DNA of 34,857 bases, taken from positions 1 through 34,857 of the forward strand of contig JAFTZY010000068.1 in assembly GCA_017460955.1 (NCBI GenBank), given 5' to 3'. Positions 9,101-16,663 of this stretch are shown piece by piece. Each line of letters starts with the position of its first letter. Positions within the stretch are counted from its first letter, which is position 1. The notes beneath the pieces were generated by a model, which saw nothing but the letters and a program-made list of their open reading frames with translations, did no database searches and was not told the DNA's origin. The position numbers and the translations under genes are program-made. This DNA comes from Oscillospiraceae bacterium (GTDB lineage Bacteria; Bacillota; Clostridia; Oscillospirales; Ruminococcaceae).

Positions 9101-10495
9101 GGTCACGCTCTTGCCGTCCTGCTTGCTGTACGAGGCCTTGGCCGTCCAGCCGCCCTTCCAGGTGCCGTCAAACTCCACCGAGGCACTCAGCCGCAGGACC
9201 ACGCTCGGCGTGATCTCCGCATAGACACCCGGCACGGGAGAAAACCCGATCGATCCGAGCGGGACATGCACCGACACCTTGCCCTCGATGCTCAGGGAGA
9301 CCTTGAGCTCGTAGTTCAGGTTCAGCTCAACGGATTTGGTCTTGCCGGCCAGGTGGACCTTGATGAAGAAGCTCGATGTGAAGGCGACCGAGCCGTTGAT
9401 CTTCACGCTGCCCGATACGCCGGGCTCCGTGTGGTTGCGGTCGTTGGTCTCCCCCTTGAGCGGCTCCCAGTCGATGAACTTCTTCTCGATCTTGGTCGTG
9501 TGGCCCGAGCCCTTGCCGCTTTCCTCGTCCGGGTCAAATTTCACGCCTTCGTCCGCCAGAAGCTCCGAATCGGATTCCTCCTCCTCGATGATATCCACGC
9601 CCTCCTCCGGCGTGATCGCGGCGTCCTCCATGCCCTGCTGCGCTTCGATGCGCACGAAGCCGAAGACCTCGTCCATCGAGGTGTCATCCCCCGTGAGCGT
9701 CACCGTGGTGCCGTCCACAGAGATCGCCCCGACCTTTACGATGAGGACGTCCTCCTCCCCGTAGGCGTAGGCAAGGAGGTCCCCCGGCTGCAGGCTCAGC
9801 ACGGTCTCGTCCGCGTGTTCGATGACGTACACGGCGTTCTCGTCGTCCGCAGAGGTGACGATGTCCGCCCCCTCCTCCGGCTCGAGCACGATGACATCCT
9901 CCTGGTATACTGCAAAATTGTTCCCCGGATCGTCATCGAGATTGAGCACGCGCTCTGCCGGGAAATCCTCCGCAGTCTTTTGGAAGAATTCCTGCATTTC
10001 CTGCGTGTGATCGGGATTTTCGTATTCCGTGGACAGGGGCGAAAGTCCCAGCGGATCGATGAGATACGCCTTGACGTAGTAGTACGCGGGAATGCTCCCC
10101 GTGACCGTGACGAGGGCGCTCTCGTCGTCGGCCGTGACCTCGGCCGTCCCGGAGGCAAGGAGCTGCGTTTTGTCCTCGCTGTAGATGCCGACTACGAGCG
10201 TGGCATCATAGAGCGTCTGGAATGAGACGTCCGCGGTGTTCCCGTCCATCGTGACGGAAAAGACCGTGCAGCCGTTTCCCTGGAGCTGCTCCTCCTGCTT
10301 TTCGGTCAGCTCCTGCGAAAAGAGCTTGCCGAAGGAATTCGTGGACCGGACATCCACGTCCTCCACGATGCCCTCCTCAGAGAGCACCGCATCCCCGTCC
10401 CGGGGAAGGTCCGCCGCCCCCGCATACAGGGGGAGTACGGCGCTTGCCGCCATCACAGCGGACAGCAGTGCGGATACCATGTGCTTAAAGTTCAT
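6131..10495 (-). CDS. Secreted multidomain protein with BspA-type leucine-rich repeats and C-terminal dockerin
   Basis: A 1454-residue protein. Residues 1-28 form a signal peptide ending in LYAGAADLP. An acidic N-terminal region of beta-rich, unrecognised domains runs to about 710. A linker of SPTEEAPTEEEPQLPTEDES type leads to about 20 BspA/LRR_5 repeats at about 737-1212 (pattern LTSITLPESVTEIENYAFSNC). After an Ig-like stretch, residues 1374-1454 hold a type I dockerin with two calcium loops (DVNEDGAVNANDAARIL and ANVNGDAAINAVDASIVL). It should be secreted and dock to a cohesin scaffold, with the LRR block binding protein or glycan. The LRR block (about 6860-8290) is much richer in A/T than both flanks, as if acquired separately. 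Start follows AAAGGTGAT; own promoter and terminator. Confidence 0.9.
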   Translation of the reverse strand: MNFKHMVSALLSAVMAASAVLPLYAGAADLPRDGDAVLSEEGIVEDVDVRSTNSFGKLFSQELTEKQEEQLQGNGCTVFSVTMDGNTADVSFQTLYDATLVVGIYSEDKTQLLASGTAEVTADDESALVTVTGSIPAYYYVKAYLIDPLGLSPLSTEYENPDHTQEMQEFFQKTAEDFPAERVLNLDDDPGNNFAVYQEDVIVLEPEEGADIVTSADDENAVYVIEHADETVLSLQPGDLLAYAYGEEDVLIVKVGAISVDGTTVTLTGDDTSMDEVFGFVRIEAQQGMEDAAITPEEGVDIIEEEESDSELLADEGVKFDPDEESGKGSGHTTKIEKKFIDWEPLKGETNDRNHTEPGVSGSVKINGSVAFTSSFFIKVHLAGKTKSVELNLNYELKVSLSIEGKVSVHVPLGSIGFSPVPGVYAEITPSVVLRLSASVEFDGTWKGGWTAKASYSKQDGKSVTSTMTKPKTTLSFKAEGSLFVGIDLRPAVKIIHDKLCSVSCTAEAGVEFVGKLEQSRQITGEDEDPYPESFHDCEWCIDGDMNFKFSIRFDVTFIKIVKLSLTLLDRSYKLRDWYYSIDNKEFDFGECPHELHRVRIHVQDENGEPVVGAVCALSSKHPVKTYDLNDPPTVTQVTTDGAGQLTLYMQTDHVTLRISGEGFRDSTAQLFYEYSLNDISYINYKKVVPVQGGSGAAIWEADYVVTMTHGEGSESPTEEAPTEEEPQLPTEDESIVASGKLGYSNLTWRIIDDVMTIEGTGEIPDFQYSSRPWTSYSFHSVIIKDGISNIGSHLFKDCSDLTSVTLPESVTSIDSYAFYGCKSITSINLPDSLTTIGHYAFYECSELSAITFSKNISYIGSHALGKTPWLTSRKEENPLVIVNRILVDGTSCEGDLIIPSDIVSISPYAFSYAWDITSVVIPDGISIIDSGTFAECRYMETVTIPESVTVIGENAFAKCYSLSNITLPSGLTEINSYAFDSCGITELFIPADVTSMGGIYYCPHLTSIQVAEDNPYYCSVDGVLYNKDRTKLISCPAGKEGEVNVEEGITNIPFMAFGNCKMLTSITLPESVTEIENYAFSNCSSLLSINIPNSVYYIGTQSFAGCQSLTSITIPGSCSSIAEGGFMNCTGLTTVIISEGFNTIGSYAFSGCSSLTSITLPSTIKYIFSDAFRGCSELNDVYYTGTEEQWDAISIDTYPNVPFESATIHYNSTGSTTSTQSLPRILAAGDGTADYTDLLPSTLYNFYLLRTQDTDAPLSPDNLLYLTQFVTDESGAASLAYAPIDGEAAALAVPARCRMDNVSVALDDLVYTGSPLHPAPTVTCAGVPLTEGVDYELLGDTEVTQTGAYLLTVSGLGDFSGEITTAYFVYADADYTLGDVNEDGAVNANDAARILMAAARIGAKRDSGLTDAQSLAANVNGDAAINAVDASIVLRYAAAIGAKRQVVLQDFIV

Positions 10496-10529
10496 AACAT
10501 CACCTTTTGTGTTGGATTCTGATGCTCCT

Positions 10530-10558
10530 ATTATACTACGTTTTTGCAGGATTGTCAA
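10530..10558 (-). promoter_or_regulatory. Promoter of the dockerin/LRR gene
   Basis: Perfect minus-strand consensus: TTGACA (10553-10558), 17 bp, TATAAT (10530-10535). The -35 box abuts the T-tract of the preceding terminator. Confidence 0.9.
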
Positions 10559-10586
10559 CAAAAAAGCGCCCCGCTCCCGGGACGCT
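10559..10586 (-). terminator. Terminator of the flavoprotein gene
   Basis: The stem AGCGCCCC / GGGACGCT (10565-10572 / 10579-10586, one wobble) is followed on the minus strand by TTTTTT, eight bases after the flavoprotein stop codon. Confidence 0.8.
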
Positions 10587-10594
10587 CATGTGTA

Positions 10595-12202
10595 TTACCC
10601 CTGTGCCACATGCGCCGGATACCAGCCCTCGAACCAGACGGTGAACAGTCCCATGAGGAGGGGTACGGCATTGCACACGATGAGGGAAGCGGCTGTCAGG
10701 CCGGCGTGCTGCATCAGGAAGGCAGCGGGGGCCAGCAGGACATACAGTCCGCCCCAGGCCGCCGCAAGGATGCGGTTCGTGCTGACGAACAGGGGATTGT
10801 CCAGCGCTTTCTGCCCGCCGTACTTGTATTTGACATACGCTGCGCACAGGGGCTCACGTGTGAAGGCGGACACAAGCCAGAGGAGTCCGAAGGCCAGATA
10901 CCCCGCATCCGAGGCAAGAGAACCGTCCCCCGTGCCAAGCGCCAGGAGCGCCGCGCCCGCCACAAGGCTTGCCGACAGCTTGTCATAGACCGTTTGCTCA
11001 TGCCGGATGAGCAGCAGCGGCAGTGCAGCACATACACCGATCGTAACGAGCGCCCCGATGAAGGTATCGATGGAAACGGCGATCCAGAGCGTCATCCAGA
11101 GTGCGATCATGGCGGCCATGAGCGGTTTTTTCAGGCGGGAATCGGTGCGTTCGGTGACGGGTGCAGCCTTGTGGGTGCCGAAGAAATCATCCCACCGGAT
11201 CATCAGAGAGAAGTCCCCCTTGACCGTGTACAGGTGCTTGGCAAGCGCCTCGGTGCCGCCGATCCTTCCGGCAGCAATGTCCTTCCAGACCTGCCATGGC
11301 GTCTCGATGCGCGTGGTCGCCCGGAGACTGCCGTCCGTGATGACCTCACTGCCGCTTCGCGTGAGCCGGATCTGATAGGTCTGCCCGAGGTCCGTGTAGC
11401 ACATCTCCAGCACACGGTCCTTCCCGTCGTAGCTGTCCTTGTTGTAGAGCGCAGCCATCTGCCGCGTGAAGGAGAGACTCTCCGGCTCGCACTCGCCGCT
11501 CTCACGCGACACGCCCCAGCTGGCATCCGCCATCTCCTCAAAGACCTCCTTGGGGTAGAGAAGCTCTGAAAGCTGCGCACGGGTCTGTTCACGGATGCCG
11601 CCCGAGAGATATTCTGCGCCCGCCCTGCGCACGCTTTCAAGGTATGCTCCCGTCCTGCCGGACAGCTCCGGGACGGAGAACAGCTCCCCCTGTCCGCAGA
11701 GGATCGTCTCATAATTGTCCTTGCCGCAGATGTGGTCGAACATTCCCAGAACAGCGTCATAATTCCCCTTGGCCGACCAGAAGCCGCAGGTGCTGATGAT
11801 AACGTATTTCTTGCCCGACATGTCATAGCGGGCGCGGTGGCTGCCGCTCCCCACGCCGTCCGAGCGCTCCTCCATGAAGGGCAGGACGTTCGGGAGCTGC
11901 CGGTCGATCATGTGCTTCATGACACCGGGCACGCCGAAATAGTACAGCGGAAAGCTGAAGATCACAAGATCCGCCGAACGCAGCTTTTCGAGCACGAGCG
12001 CCATGTCATCCTTGATGACGCACTGCCCCGGCGTTGCCTTCCAGCAGGCAAAGCATCCGCGGCAGCCCTTGATGGTAAGCGTTTGCAGCTCAAGGATCTG
12101 CGTGCTGTGACCGCTGCCGAGTCCCTCCAGAAAGGCGTGTGTGAGCTGCATGGTGTTGCTGCGCTCCCCCTTGGGACTGCCGTTGAGTACGAGAATGTTC
12201 AT
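10595..12202 (-). CDS. Flavodoxin-fold NAD(P)H oxidoreductase fused to SCP2-like and membrane domains
   Basis: A 535-residue three-part protein. Residues 1-190 are an NADPH-dependent FMN reductase-like domain: MNILVLNGSPKGERSNT binds flavin phosphate, and CRGCFACWK...GQC at about 45-62 is a cysteine cluster seen in iron-sulfur flavoproteins. Residues about 235-345 resemble an SCP2 sterol-carrier fold (RLTRSGSEVITDG...GDFSLMIRWDDFFG). Residues about 350-535 contain some five or six membrane helices. It may be a membrane-anchored quinone or lipid oxidoreductase; substrate unknown. Start follows GGGAGGAGG and overlaps the PadR stop as ATGA, so the pair forms one unit under the PadR promoter. SCP2 assignment is tentative. 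Confidence 0.8.
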   Translation of the reverse strand: MNILVLNGSPKGERSNTMQLTHAFLEGLGSGHSTQILELQTLTIKGCRGCFACWKATPGQCVIKDDMALVLEKLRSADLVIFSFPLYYFGVPGVMKHMIDRQLPNVLPFMEERSDGVGSGSHRARYDMSGKKYVIISTCGFWSAKGNYDAVLGMFDHICGKDNYETILCGQGELFSVPELSGRTGAYLESVRRAGAEYLSGGIREQTRAQLSELLYPKEVFEEMADASWGVSRESGECEPESLSFTRQMAALYNKDSYDGKDRVLEMCYTDLGQTYQIRLTRSGSEVITDGSLRATTRIETPWQVWKDIAAGRIGGTEALAKHLYTVKGDFSLMIRWDDFFGTHKAAPVTERTDSRLKKPLMAAMIALWMTLWIAVSIDTFIGALVTIGVCAALPLLLIRHEQTVYDKLSASLVAGAALLALGTGDGSLASDAGYLAFGLLWLVSAFTREPLCAAYVKYKYGGQKALDNPLFVSTNRILAAAWGGLYVLLAPAAFLMQHAGLTAASLIVCNAVPLLMGLFTVWFEGWYPAHVAQG

Positions 12203-12741
12203 ACGTCCTCCTCCCTGAGCATGGCGATGCAGGTGTCGCACCAGTCGCACAGCATCTGCACATAGCGTCTGCCGTATTCCACGGTCATTTTCCAGTAAAG
12301 CGCCCGCTCCGGGCTGTGCAGCGCCTGTTCATAGAACGCCGTCCGGTCCGCCGGCCGTCCGAGCCCCGCACCGAACCTGGAGGCGCTTTCCTTGATCGCC
12401 TCGAAAAACCGGATGTTCTCCTCCCGGGGAAGCTCCCCGCGGAAAAACGTCAGCATCAGAAGCCGGCTCCTGGTATCAAATCCGGTCTCCTGTGTGAGCC
12501 AGCGTATGAGCTCTGCACGCCCCTCCTCCGTGATCGCATAGCGCTTGCTGTCGGGCCTGCCGCAGCCCTTGACGGCAGTGTGCGAAACAAAGCCCGACGT
12601 CTCGAGCGTTTGCAGCTCGCGGTAGATCTGGCTGGTCTGCGCCGTCCAGAAATAATGGAGCGAATCGCGGAACACCTCCATGATCTGGTAGCCCGTCATA
12701 TCGCCGTAATTGAGCAGTCCGAGAATCCCGTGCCGCAGCAT
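12199..12741 (-). CDS. PadR-family transcriptional regulator
   Basis: A 180-residue regulator with the PadR winged helix at residues 1-85 (GILGLLNYGDMTGYQIMEVF, then QIYRELQTLETSGFV) and a C-terminal helical dimer domain with a conserved YWKMTVEYGRRY segment. PadR proteins repress neighbouring detoxification or efflux genes and are released by aromatic or drug-like ligands. The ATG at 12741 is preferred over that at 12750, because GGAGGG ends 9 bases upstream of the former but touches the latter. Overlapping the flavoprotein gene by ATGA, it probably controls itself and that gene through the palindrome at 12759-12780. Confidence 0.9.
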   Translation of the reverse strand: MLRHGILGLLNYGDMTGYQIMEVFRDSLHYFWTAQTSQIYRELQTLETSGFVSHTAVKGCGRPDSKRYAITEEGRAELIRWLTQETGFDTRSRLLMLTFFRGELPREENIRFFEAIKESASRFGAGLGRPADRTAFYEQALHSPERALYWKMTVEYGRRYVQMLCDWCDTCIAMLREEDV

Positions 12742-12758
12742 CGGATCCATCCCTCCCT

Positions 12759-12780
12759 TATATTCAACTTGTGGAATATA
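12759..12780. promoter_or_regulatory. Candidate PadR operator
   Basis: A perfect inverted repeat TATATTC / GAATATA with an 8-bp spacer lies between the -10 box and the ribosome site of the padR-like gene, where bound repressor would block transcription. Confidence 0.5.
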
Positions 12781-12788
12781 TCACTTGT

Positions 12789-12817
12789 ATTATAATACGG
12801 ATCGCCCGGTTTGTCAA
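12789..12817 (-). promoter_or_regulatory. Promoter of the PadR-flavoprotein operon
   Basis: Perfect minus-strand TTGACA (12812-12817), 17 bp, TATAAT (12789-12794). Confidence 0.9.
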
Positions 12818-12832
12818 GTATCTTTTTGTGTA

Positions 12833-12861
12833 CAAAAAAACAGCCCCTGTATACGGGGCTG
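12833..12861 (-). terminator. Terminator of the GNAT-peptidase operon
   Basis: The hairpin CAGCCCC / GGGGCTG (12841-12847 / 12855-12861) has seven T following on the minus strand (12834-12840). It ends about 210 bp after the peptidase stop, with a palindromic insertion in between. Confidence 0.8.
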
Positions 12862-13036
12862 GCAGCTTGTCGATAAAGTCCTTTTCTAAGGCGAGTTCTC
12901 CCCACCCCCAACCCCCGCCCCCACGGGCGGGGGCTATATTGCGGGGCCTGCGGCCCCGCACCCCGCAAGTATCGTGGGCCTCACAGAGGCCCACGATACT
13001 TTTTTGACAGACTGACAGCCCCGGGATACGGGGCTG
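12841..13036. repeat. Palindrome-rich intergenic block bounded by copies of one hairpin
   Basis: The same hairpin stem CAGCCCC / GGGGCTG occurs at 12841-12861 and 13016-13036. Between them are a hairpin of CCCCGCCC...GGGCGGGGG type, TGCGGGGCC/GGCCCCGCA, and a 14-bp perfect stem at 12968-13000. This looks like a small non-coding element inserted at a terminator hairpin, with duplication of that hairpin. No gene is seen in 12742-13071. Confidence 0.5.
12968..13006 (+). terminator. Strong terminator-like hairpin on the plus strand, no upstream gene
   Basis: AGTATCGTGGGCCT / AGGCCCACGATACT (12968-12981 / 12987-13000) is a perfect 14-bp stem with a CACAG loop, followed by TTTTTT on the plus strand. 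All neighbouring genes are on the minus strand, so it serves no visible plus-strand transcript. Confidence 0.6.
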
Positions 13037-13071
13037 GAAAAGATCATGCATCGGCGCGGGAAGGCGGCTTT

Positions 13072-14196
13072 TCAGTCGTCGCAGGTGATGAGGCCCGCCA
13101 CGAGCGCGGCACCCCGTACAAGCTCCTGCACGCTGATGTGCTCCTGTGTGGAATGCACACGCTCCATCCCGCAGGACAGAACGATCCCGCTGATGCCGGC
13201 CTTGAGGAAATTGTGGTTGTCGCTGCCGCCGAAGGTGGAACGCAGCGTCCCGGGCAGTCCGAGCCTGCCGCACACATCCCGGAACCGCCGGACGACCGCC
13301 GCCTCCTGCGGCACCTCATAGGAGCGCAGGATCTCCTGCGTCTCCATCTGTACGGCAGCGCCGTACTGCGCGGCAGCCTCCCGGAAGCGCGCCCGGATCT
13401 CCTCGATGCGTCCGAGTGCCTTCTTATGCGAAAAGCTGCGCACCTCGCCCGTACACACGCACTGCTCCGGGACGATGTTCTTTGCCGTGCCGCCGCTGAC
13501 GGTGCCGATATTGCTGGTCGTGTCCGCATCGACCCGGCCCTGCGGAATGCGGGCGATCGCCTCCGCCGCGGCGCGGATCGCATGGATGCCGTTCTCCGGC
13601 GCAAAGCCCGCATGGGACGCCCGGCCCGTGACGGTCACGCGGAAGGAGATGAGCGACGGCGCACGCACGGCCGCGCTCCCCACCGCTCCGCTCATATCGA
13701 GCACATAGGCCTCCTTTGACCGCAGGCGGCTGTAGTCGAAGATGCCGCTGCCGCGGATGTAGATCTCCTCGGCGACCGGGAAGAGCACCTCAATGTCCCG
13801 GTGCGCGATCCCGGCCTCGCGCACGCTGCGGATGCCCTCTAAGATCTCGGCAAGCCCCGCACAGTCATCCGCACCGAGCACGGTGGTGCCGTCGGAGGTG
13901 ACAGTCCCGTCCTCATGCAGGAGGGGGTGCTTGCCATTTCCGGGCGCGACCGTGTCCATATGCGCGGAAAACAGCAGGGGAGGACCGGGGCGCGTGCCGG
14001 ACAGCGTGCCGTACAGGTTCCCGGCATTGCCGCCAAGTGCCCTGCCCGCATCGTCCTCCTGCACACAAAAACCGAGCGCGTGCAGCTTTTCTGTGATAAG
14101 ATCGGCACTTAGCCGCTCGTCCAGGCTCTCACGGCTCGCAGCGGCAAGGGCGAGAAATTCGGAAGTCAAACGGTCCTGACGAATGCTCGGTGTCAT
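13072..14196 (-). CDS. M20-family metallopeptidase, tripeptidase T-like
   Basis: A 374-residue cytoplasmic zinc peptidase of the M20 (PepT-like) family, removing residues from small peptides. Metal and catalytic positions are visible: H79 in SAHMDTV, D110-D111 in GADDCAGLA, the general-base pair E143-E144 in PVAEEIYIRG, D167 in VLDMSG, and a C-terminal His in GMERVHSTQEHI. The inserted dimerisation domain carries GRASHAGFAPENG. The start at 14196 follows GGGAGG and overlaps the GNAT stop as ATGA; 60 codons of open frame upstream lie inside the GNAT gene and are not used. Exact substrate cannot be set from sequence. Confidence 0.93.
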   Translation of the reverse strand: MTPSIRQDRLTSEFLALAAASRESLDERLSADLITEKLHALGFCVQEDDAGRALGGNAGNLYGTLSGTRPGPPLLFSAHMDTVAPGNGKHPLLHEDGTVTSDGTTVLGADDCAGLAEILEGIRSVREAGIAHRDIEVLFPVAEEIYIRGSGIFDYSRLRSKEAYVLDMSGAVGSAAVRAPSLISFRVTVTGRASHAGFAPENGIHAIRAAAEAIARIPQGRVDADTTSNIGTVSGGTAKNIVPEQCVCTGEVRSFSHKKALGRIEEIRARFREAAAQYGAAVQMETQEILRSYEVPQEAAVVRRFRDVCGRLGLPGTLRSTFGGSDNHNFLKAGISGIVLSCGMERVHSTQEHISVQELVRGAALVAGLITCDD

Positions 14197-14909
14197 CGTG
14201 AACCTCCCTGGCTGTGGTCCAGAAATTCCCGGAACGCAGCGGCACATGCCTCCTGCCGCATGGGCGCGCTCTGCCAGAGGAGGGCACCCGTATCGTCCTG
14301 CACATTCAGCACATACCCGTCGCACTGTTCCCAGCCGTAGAGGAGGCAGTCCCTGCCGCCGTGCCGGAAACGGCATTCCTCCCCGCGCAGGATGCAGCGC
14401 TCAAGGCCTGCGGGGAGGCACAGGCGCATCTGGTACCAGCATGCACCGCCGTGAACGGAGGCGGAGCGCCCCTCATTGACAAATCCGAACTGCCGATAGA
14501 AGGGGACGAGCGCCTCCTTGCACGTCAGGACGAGCCCGTCGCGGCGCTGTGACTGCATCTGCGCGATGACATAGCGCATCAGCTGCGAGGCAAGCCCCCG
14601 GTGCTGCCGGTCCGGGTCGGTCGCAACACCGAATATCATCAGCCATGCACCGCGCTCCTCATAGAGCGAGGTCCCCTCGTACATGGCATCGCACAGGTCC
14701 GCCGCCTCGCTCGTCATCCCGCCGATCATCGAGACGATCCGCCCGTCCTCCTCAAGGAGCCACAGGCACTGCGGGAACGCCCTCAGCCGCATGGCAAAGG
14801 CATCGGGCGAAGCCGCCTCCGACGGCGGAAAGCACCGCGCCTCGAGTGCCGTGACGGCATCAAGGTCGAAGGCTTCTGCGTGTCGGATGCTGCATGTTCC
14901 ATCTTGCAT
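14193..14909 (-). CDS. GNAT-family N-acetyltransferase with C-terminal extension
   Basis: A 238-residue protein. The acetyl-CoA binding motif A is FGVATDPDRQHRGLASQLM (about 93-111), followed by motif B with VPFYRQFGFVNEG, all within the first 150 residues. The last 80 residues form an extension of unknown role. The acceptor is unknown; it could be an amino acid, peptide or antibiotic. Start follows AAAGGAGGAG, under its own promoter, and its stop overlaps the peptidase start, so both are co-expressed. Joint action on peptides or amino acids is plausible inference. Confidence 0.88.
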   Translation of the reverse strand: MQDGTCSIRHAEAFDLDAVTALEARCFPPSEAASPDAFAMRLRAFPQCLWLLEEDGRIVSMIGGMTSEAADLCDAMYEGTSLYEERGAWLMIFGVATDPDRQHRGLASQLMRYVIAQMQSQRRDGLVLTCKEALVPFYRQFGFVNEGRSASVHGGACWYQMRLCLPAGLERCILRGEECRFRHGGRDCLLYGWEQCDGYVLNVQDDTGALLWQSAPMRQEACAAAFREFLDHSQGGSR

Positions 14910-14938
14910 GATCCGCTCCTCCTTTCATTGTCATGTTT

Positions 14939-14977
14939 GGTATAGGATATTATACCATGGAAGCTGCAAATTGTCAA
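14939..14977 (-). promoter_or_regulatory. Promoter of the GNAT-peptidase operon, with palindrome over the -10 box
   Basis: Perfect minus-strand TTGACA (14972-14977), 17 bp, TATAAT (14949-14954). The inverted repeat GGTATA / TATACC (14939-14944 / 14951-14956) covers the -10 box and could be a repressor site. Confidence 0.85.
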
Positions 14978-14985
14978 TCATACCA

Positions 14986-15108
14986 ATTCTCGACGCCGCC
15001 TGCGCGTCGAGAATGGCATGGGACGGATCTTGTGACGCTTTTCGTCACAAAATAGCGGGCGCGTAAGCGCACGCTTCTAATCAAGCTATTTCAATAGCTT
15101 GATTAGAA
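14986..15108. repeat. Four palindromes in tandem
   Basis: Four hairpins follow each other closely: ATTCTCGACGC / GCGTCGAGAAT (11 bp), TTGTGACG / CGTCACAA (8 bp, loop CTTTT), GCGGGCGC...GCGCACGC, and TTCTAATCAAGCTATT / AATAGCTTGATTAGAA (16 bp perfect, 2-base loop). None has a T-tract suiting a nearby gene. The stretch 14978-15321 contains no convincing gene; a further imperfect stem built on GGATCCG lies at about 15226-15263. This may be a composite mobile palindromic element or a structured RNA. Confidence 0.6.
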
Positions 15109-15321
15109 ATTAGTATCAGTAAAACGATCATGCACCGGATCGTCCGTACCGTATAGATACTACAGTTGTCAGGAAGTTTCCCTGTTCTGGGACAACTGCA
15201 GGAAACGCATCCTACGCATGCAATCCGGGATCCGCAAGACTCCGCGGATCCGGGAGAGGATTTTTGGCGCGGTCGGCCGATCTTCCTTGCAAACGGGATT
15301 GATCTGACAGGGAGCGGGATC

Positions 15322-15723
15322 TCACTTCTGCGAAGTCGCCGGCCTGCACGCTTTTTTCTGAACGAAACACATCACAGCCGCTGCCACCGCGAGCAGCGCA
15401 CCCGCGACGGGGTAGACGGCCACGAGGGAATTGGTCGTGCCGTAAATGTCCAGCACGCCCTGAAAGACCGCGCCGACCGTCCATGTCAGGATGGCGGCAT
15501 CCCACAGCCGGATCACGCGCTCCCCCGGGAAATACGCCCTCCACAGGCAGATCCCGTAGGGGAGTGCGCCCAGAACGAGCGGCAGTGCGAAGGCGTAGAG
15601 CATCCAGTACGAGTAGACCTCATGGCTGAAATGCTCATAGACCGCGCCGAAGAAGGCAAACCAGACCGTCAGCCCCATGTGCAGCAGGACCTGCCGCAGA
15701 AGCTTTCTATCCAATGTACACAA
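15322..15723 (-). CDS. Small membrane protein of unknown function
   Basis: A 133-residue protein with four predicted membrane helices (about 13-28, 38-60, 73-93 and 99-118) and a basic C-terminus. I recognise no family. The start is TTG at 15723, inside the last codons of the upstream glycosidase gene (17-base overlap), with AGGAG nine bases upstream; no ATG is available. As third gene of the GT2-GtrA / phosphodiester glycosidase operon it may help handle a lipid-linked sugar or surface polymer. Confidence 0.65.
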   Translation of the reverse strand: MCTLDRKLLRQVLLHMGLTVWFAFFGAVYEHFSHEVYSYWMLYAFALPLVLGALPYGICLWRAYFPGERVIRLWDAAILTWTVGAVFQGVLDIYGTTNSLVAVYPVAGALLAVAAAVMCFVQKKACRPATSQK

Positions 15724-16663
15724 TGTCGCTCACTCCTCTCTCCTTGATGCGCCCGCCGGTGGTGGGGTTGTTGATGACCTCTTCGTTGTAGTACATCGTG
15801 GACGATCCGCCGCCGTCGAGGTTGTAGGCGGTCGTCACCCCCAGCTCCTGCATGAACTGTGCGAGCTCATAGAGCGACAGGCCCGCGCTTTCCTCCGTTC
15901 TGCCGTCGGAGACGACAAAGACGAAGTGGTTCGCATCGATCTGGCCGATCGCCGTGCGGGGATTGCTGGCCATCGCCTTTCCGACCTCCTGGTCCTGCGT
16001 CACGGTGATCTCTCCGTTTGCAAGCAGCCCCGGCCCGAAGCTGAATGCCTGCCACACGCCGCTGTCCACGAGCTCCTGCGCAGTGCAGGCATCGGGACTG
16101 ACGACCTGCATCGTGCCGTCCGCATAGATGCACAGGACGTCATTCGTTCCCGGGGTGTCCCGGTAAATAACGCCGTTGCGGATGACGATCCCGCGCTCCT
16201 GGGCGCCGTAATAATCGCCGTTCACAGCGAACACCGCATCATGCGCAGCGGCGATCTCGGAGGTGTTTGCCGTGATGTTCCTGCCGTAGGTGTCCTCGGC
16301 AAAGGCCGTTTTCAGCGCCTGCACGGAGGGGAGGAGCACATCGGCAACATAGATCCTCGTGTCATATGCTTCGTATTCCGTCACGGTGATCTGCGCCCCG
16401 TCCGTCTCCGTGACGCTCGGATCGCTGCCACTTTGAGAGCCGGCCCCGGCCTGTGCCTCCCCGCCGCTTCGGTGACGGTGCGCGGCCTGTGTTCCGGCCT
16501 GCGTCGGCGTCTGTTCAGCCTCGGTTGTGTCGAACATGGCGGTGTTCATCTGTGTGGCATCGGTCTGATAGGCCGTCCGGAGCACGAAGGTATCGAGTGC
16601 AAGGTATGCCGTGAAGAGGACCAGAGCGGTCCCGTAGCATAGGGGAAAGAGACTGTGCTTCAT
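15707..16663 (-). CDS. Phosphodiester glycosidase family (NAGPA domain) membrane-anchored protein
   Basis: A 318-residue protein with one N-terminal membrane anchor (about 6-28), a Gln/Thr/Gly-rich linker (about 45-85) and a C-terminal NAGPA/phosphodiester glycosidase domain. The domain shows FAVNGDYYG, SFGPGLLANG, NPRTAIGQ and the hallmark NLDGGGSSTMYY. The family cleaves N-acetylglucosamine phosphodiesters or acts in exopolysaccharide processing outside the cell. The ATG at 16663 overlaps the GT2-GtrA stop (ATGA). The stop codon is TAG, a genuine use of amber in this genome since the downstream gene starts across it. Confidence 0.9.
   Translation of the reverse strand: MKHSLFPLCYGTALVLFTAYLALDTFVLRTAYQTDATQMNTAMFDTTEAEQTPTQAGTQAAHRHRSGGEAQAGAGSQSGSDPSVTETDGAQITVTEYEAYDTRIYVADVLLPSVQALKTAFAEDTYGRNITANTSEIAAAHDAVFAVNGDYYGAQERGIVIRNGVIYRDTPGTNDVLCIYADGTMQVVSPDACTAQELVDSGVWQAFSFGPGLLANGEITVTQDQEVGKAMASNPRTAIGQIDANHFVFVVSDGRTEESAGLSLYELAQFMQELGVTTAYNLDGGGSSTMYYNEEVINNPTTGGRIKERGVSDIVYIG

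Noticed and set aside
8192-10225. Long plus-strand frame opposite the dockerin/LRR gene
   Set aside because: His/Arg/Leu-rich shadow translation; it ends where the AT-rich LRR block starts, as expected when the composition bias ceases.
12764-13273. Minus-strand frame across the palindromic intergenic block
   Set aside because: It is a shadow of the peptidase gene continued through hairpins; no start signal or domain.
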